From contig NZ_JTEV01000006.1 in assembly GCF_000786105.1 (NCBI RefSeq), positions 122,945-186,944 on the forward strand: a stretch of DNA of 64,000 nucleotides. The letters run 5' to 3'. This document shows positions 60,728 through 64,000 of this stretch, in pieces; positions within the stretch are counted from its first letter, which is position 1, and each line of letters begins with the position of its first letter. Under the pieces are notes generated by a model. The model did no database searches. It was not told the origin of the DNA and was given only the letters and a program-made list of their open reading frames with translations. The position numbers were made by a program, and so were the translations under genes. Origin of the DNA: Bdellovibrio sp. ArHS (GTDB lineage Bacteria; Bdellovibrionota; Bdellovibrionia; Bdellovibrionales; Bdellovibrionaceae).

Positions 60728-62080
60728 TTAGATCGCGATCAAATCACCCGCTTTGCCAAGGTCATTGGTCATCGTTTGATTATGTTGAACAAGCTCTGAA
60801 CACATCGCAAGTCCGCTCTGGCATTCTGATTCAAGGTTTTTAAGACTTTTTTTAAACGTCTCTGTGAGAGCTTCCATCTCCTGCAGTCGGGCACTCAAAG
60901 ATTCCGACTTGCTTCCCGTCCGCGCCATTTCAATCTTTCCAACGACATGAATGACACCCATGCCATTGGTCACTTTGGCAAGAGCTTCGATCGAGGACAA
61001 AAGCAACTTGTTCGCCTGAATAAGCTCCTTGGAAGTTGTTGTCACTTTATTAAAGTTAGCACCAATGAGGTCCATCAAAAGCGAACTATTAAAGAACAAT
61101 AGTTTTTCCCGAGCTTCCGTCGACTCACCCGCCGCATCGTTCTTTTGAAAATGCTCGTCCATTAAATGCTTCATCATCTCGATCTGAAAACGAGACGTCG
61201 CAATGGAGCTGTACATCGCAAAAACAGATTTTTCGTAATTCTGAAAGATCTCTTCGAAATTGGCGGAAATCGTGGCGATTTCTTCCGTCAGCCTTTCAAG
61301 ATTGTTCGAGACAACACTTAAAGGCTTCCCCGCATCACCCAGCTTTGCCGAGGAAATTGTCAAATTCACTGTGACAAATTTGACGTCACGACAGGTTTTT
61401 ACGATAGCCCGAGACTCTTGGACCAGGTCATTCATCTTAACGAACATCTGCCGTGTTTTTGCAAAGGACTGCCTGGTCGCAGTCAAACATTTATCCACCA
61501 GCTGCGCAAACTCGTTTATATTTCCCTGTGCTGATTTTGCTTTCCGCAGAGCGTGCCCGATACGCTCCTTTAACAAAGAATCCCGGGAAACAATTTCTTC
61601 CACCAGAGCCTGTTTCATGAAATCGTCGTAACTGGCAAAACCAAATCCACGAAGCGCCTGCTGAATCAAAGCCACACCCTCTTCCAATGTCGCGCCATCG
61701 GCTTCCTGAGCAAGGACCTGTTTGTAGAGTTCCTGAACTTTGGCGAAATAAACCGAAGTGGGCTTCAGTCGAATAGAAAGGTATCCATCGCGCATAGGGA
61801 AGGCCATGGCGAACACCCAGTAATACTTCCCATTTTTACTTCTATTTTTGACATAGGCAGCGATCGGCTTGCCTTCTTTAAGAAAGGTCCAAAAGAGTTT
61901 AAACACGGACCGAGGCATATCTTCATGACGGATGATATTGTGCGGACGCCTCAGCAATTCTTCTTCGGTGTACTCGCTGACACGAACAAAAACGGCATTG
62001 CCGGATTCAATAATTCCTTTTTGATCCGTTTTCGAAAAAAATAGCTCCTGCAGATCGAAAGCTGACTCTTGTTCACTCAT
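60728..62080 (-). CDS. Aer-like PAS protein with an eroded chemoreceptor signalling hairpin
   Basis: Cytoplasmic protein of 450 aa without TM segments. The N-terminal PAS domain (about 10-110: FFSKTDQKGIIESGNAVFVRVSEYTEEEL, NIIRHEDMP, KNRSKNGKYYWVFA) is of the Aer FAD-binding type. The rest is helical and aligns by eye with a chemoreceptor hairpin at about 232-265 (DVKFVTVNLTISSAKLGDAGKPLSVVSNNLERL), but the conserved NLLALNA-x-EAARAGE residues are mostly replaced. So it may not contact CheA/CheW. It could be a degenerate or repurposed redox sensor. No output domain is recognised. Confidence 0.78.
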   Translation of the reverse strand: MSEQESAFDLQELFFSKTDQKGIIESGNAVFVRVSEYTEEELLRRPHNIIRHEDMPRSVFKLFWTFLKEGKPIAAYVKNRSKNGKYYWVFAMAFPMRDGYLSIRLKPTSVYFAKVQELYKQVLAQEADGATLEEGVALIQQALRGFGFASYDDFMKQALVEEIVSRDSLLKERIGHALRKAKSAQGNINEFAQLVDKCLTATRQSFAKTRQMFVKMNDLVQESRAIVKTCRDVKFVTVNLTISSAKLGDAGKPLSVVSNNLERLTEEIATISANFEEIFQNYEKSVFAMYSSIATSRFQIEMMKHLMDEHFQKNDAAGESTEAREKLLFFNSSLLMDLIGANFNKVTTTSKELIQANKLLLSSIEALAKVTNGMGVIHVVGKIEMARTGSKSESLSARLQEMEALTETFKKSLKNLESECQSGLAMCSELVQHNQTMTNDLGKAGDLIAI

Positions 62081-62390
62081 AAAACGTCCTTGTTGAACAA
62101 TAGTTTAAAAGCTCATTCTTTTAATATTATAAACGAATCGCTTTGGCCTGATCAGAGGTTTGTAAAGAAACGGCCAAAGTCCACCGCTGTCTGATTAGAA
62201 TTCTTGCAAATCTGCAATGCGATTTTTTACTCAAAGCGCGTAGTTTCTTTACGGATGGAAAATATCTCACGACGAGACGGTGAATTTTATTTTATTCAAG
62301 CTTGATTGAATTTGAGATTTCTTTCGAGAAAGAGAAGAAAACGTCTTAATCTGCGGTGGCGAGACGGAGACGTCTCGCCCGCAAGAAACT

Positions 62391-62891
62391 TTAAGCGAGG
62401 ACTGCCGCCAAGGCCGCTTCATAATTTGGTTCATTAACGATCTCAGAAACTTGCTCAGCGTGAAGAACTTTGTTGTCTTCAGAAAGCACAACTACGGCTC
62501 TAGAAAGAAGTCCCGCCAACGGAGAATCTTCAATTTGCAAGCCCCATTCTTTGCCAAAACCGCTGCGGAAAGACGAAACTGTTTCACAGTTCTTGATTCC
62601 TTCTGCGCCACAGAAACGAGCTTGGGCAAAGGGCAGATCCGCCGAGATATTTAAAACAATCGTGTTGTTCAGCTTCGCCGCCTCTTGATTGAATTTTCGT
62701 ACTGAGGCCGCGCAAGTGCCCGTATCAACACTGGGAAAAATATTAAGTACTTTCTTTTTTCCCGCGAAATGAGCCAGGGACACTTCAGACAAATCATTTT
62801 TTACAAGTTTGAAGTCCTTGACCGTACTTCCTTTGGTTGGAAGTTCTCCAGATGTTTTAACTGGATTTCCTTTAAGAGTGATATTCGCCAT
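62391..62891 (-). CDS. tpx: Thiol peroxidase Tpx
   Basis: Atypical 2-Cys peroxiredoxin of 166 aa reducing hydroperoxides. Peroxidatic C60 lies in [15 protein letters not shown] and resolving C94 in ARFCGAEGI. Length and motif order match the family. AAGGAG lies upstream of the ATG. Probably a single-gene unit. Confidence 0.97.
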   Translation of the reverse strand: MANITLKGNPVKTSGELPTKGSTVKDFKLVKNDLSEVSLAHFAGKKKVLNIFPSVDTGTCAASVRKFNQEAAKLNNTIVLNISADLPFAQARFCGAEGIKNCETVSSFRSGFGKEWGLQIEDSPLAGLLSRAVVVLSEDNKVLHAEQVSEIVNEPNYEAALAAVLA

Positions 62892-63072
62892 ATTAACTCC
62901 TTATGTTAGATGGAAAATGACTTCCCTACGGTAGTCCTGCGTCTGTCATCGCGCAAGAAAAATGCCTCGCGCCGTCCCAACATCAGCCATGTCTTTTCAC
63001 AACTTACCGTATCGTCACCTGAGTGAACTGCGAAGTCCCGCTATAACAACCCGCCCATGCAAGGAGAAAATT

Positions 63073-63921
63073 TTGAAAAAGTCACTGTTGTTAATCGTGT
63101 CCACGGCCCTATTCACAGCTTGTTCTCCGGATATCAGTTCTCACGATACGCTGATCGCAGAATCAGATTCGGCAGTTATCGGCGGTCAGGCGATCACAGA
63201 ACGAGTCACGGAAGCTGCGCGCAGTGTGATCCTTGTCGAAATGACGAACCGCTGGGGACAAAGTTTGGGTTTTTGCACAGGCACTTTGATCGGACCCCAT
63301 AGCGCTTTGACAGCGGGACACTGCTTCGACAAACAACGTCTACCCACTTTATCGGGCGTCAACATTATCTTTACCAACAAAAAATACTCCATGTATCAGC
63401 GCGCTCAGGCACAACGCCACGGCGTCGACTGGAAGATTCATCCGAACTACAACAGCACGCGAAAATTTTTCGATCATGATATCGCGGTCGTCCGTTTCGA
63501 CGGCACGATCCCCGATGGTTTTAACCCCGTCGCTTTCGACACCGATCCACAGGCGGACTATTCAAATGAAGAAGTCTATGTGTATGGCTATGGGCGCTCC
63601 AAAGACTACACGGGAAAAAGAAATCAGGACATCTATGCTTACCTTGGCCAACTTCATCGCGGCATCCTGAAAATCAATTCACTTTATCATCGTGCGGAAG
63701 ATCGCTATTGGACTGTGCCCGGCGCCGAAACATCCATCTGCCAGGGCGACTCGGGCGGCCCGCAATTCTATCATAAAGCAGGCGTCCTTAAGATCATCGG
63801 TGTCAACTCTGCCGTCCTGGGACCGAAGCTTCCTAACGGTCAATACAGCTGCAAAGGCGTCACTCAGGCCACGAAGGTCGGCGCGGCTTCGGGCTGGATT
63901 ATAGAAACAATCAGAAACTGA
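63073..63921 (+). CDS. Trypsin-like serine protease, lipoprotein
   Basis: Secreted S1-family protease of 282 aa. The start is TTG with AAGGAG 6 bases upstream and a lipobox (LFTAC, Cys17); an ATG-led frame runs 37 codons further upstream without a signal. The activation site reads VIGGQA. The triad is H83 (LTAGHC), D136 (DHDIAVV) and S227 (CQGDSGGPQ). Such proteases are common in predatory bacteria and may digest prey proteins, an inference here. Confidence 0.94.
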   Translation: MKKSLLLIVSTALFTACSPDISSHDTLIAESDSAVIGGQAITERVTEAARSVILVEMTNRWGQSLGFCTGTLIGPHSALTAGHCFDKQRLPTLSGVNIIFTNKKYSMYQRAQAQRHGVDWKIHPNYNSTRKFFDHDIAVVRFDGTIPDGFNPVAFDTDPQADYSNEEVYVYGYGRSKDYTGKRNQDIYAYLGQLHRGILKINSLYHRAEDRYWTVPGAETSICQGDSGGPQFYHKAGVLKIIGVNSAVLGPKLPNGQYSCKGVTQATKVGAASGWIIETIRN

Positions 63922-64000
63922 TCCAGGAGTCTGGTTGTGAGCGCGAGGGATTTGGTGCGGAGGAAATACTTTATCGGTGCTCCGTTCAGCACGGCCTCCT

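Noticed and set aside
1..64000. tRNA, rRNA, CRISPR or prophage genes
   Set aside because: I looked for tRNA arms, phage structural genes and short spaced repeats and found none that I could support.

Overview
This window looks like chromosome of a predatory, flagellated delta-type Gram-negative of the Bdellovibrio kind. That assignment is an inference from three things: many chemoreceptors, FliL and sigma-28-like promoters; many secreted repeat proteins, lipoproteins and wall enzymes; and frequent TTG/GTG starts behind strong AAGGAG/GGAGG ribosome binding sites. I found no tRNA, rRNA, CRISPR array or prophage, and only one transposase-like gene.

Layout. 0.2-9 kb: a single-Cache chemoreceptor overlapping a bacteriohemerythrin, a large Ig-repeat/Gly-rich surface lipoprotein, a dCache chemoreceptor behind a sigma-28-like promoter, and a LysR regulator divergent from a membrane-anchored secreted protein. 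8.9-20 kb: a zinc-ribbon transposase-like gene, an M16 protease pair (one active, one without the HxxEH site), fliL, an L,D-transpeptidase with an NTF2-like tail, a CoA-transferase, OmpW, and two linked unknown secreted proteins. 18.6-23 kb: rpsA, then sppA-HIT-rhomboid-small protein. 23.4-26 kb: an alpha-toroid secreted protein facing an FmdE-like/His-rich periplasmic pair.

26-39 kb is the most coherent accessory region, an oxygen-limitation and nitrite/NO block. It holds a chemoreceptor, a Crp/Fnr protein whose recognition helix has the FNR-type E-x-x-S-R pattern, nrdG-nrdD (class III ribonucleotide reductase) behind what look like two tandem NrdR boxes, nnrS, a second Crp/Fnr protein with an overlapping hemerythrin-domain gene, a DUF2249 gene, and nirK-nirV-SCO. 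The NirK carries a fused C-terminal cytochrome c. Divergent from nirK is a hybrid histidine kinase with an MHYT sensor. Four FNR-type boxes (three perfect TTGAT-N4-ATCAA) lie 46-51 bp from the start codons of nnrS, crp, the DUF2249 gene and nirK. A fifth, weaker box lies on the kinase side of the nirK intergenic region. No NO reductase or N2O reductase is in the window.

39-54.5 kb is mostly housekeeping: HAD phosphatase, cmk, hisC, a hydantoinase/oxoprolinase-like pair that seems to have lost its key residues, msrA, a periplasmic solute-binding-like protein, ilvA, asnS, a peptidase-like secreted protein, and gap-pgk-MAPEG-tpiA. 54.6-60.5 kb is a tandem duplication of a two-gene module of secreted proteins (order B'-A'-B-A). 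All four share one beta-rich domain; the A proteins have a glycine zipper and the B proteins have about 46-residue Cys-containing repeats. 60.7-64 kb has an Aer-like PAS protein with an eroded chemoreceptor hairpin, tpx, and a trypsin-like lipoprotein.

Start codons were moved inward from the longest open frame wherever a ribosome binding site, signal peptide or family length favoured it; each case is stated in the entry. All family names come from reading the sequences without database searches.
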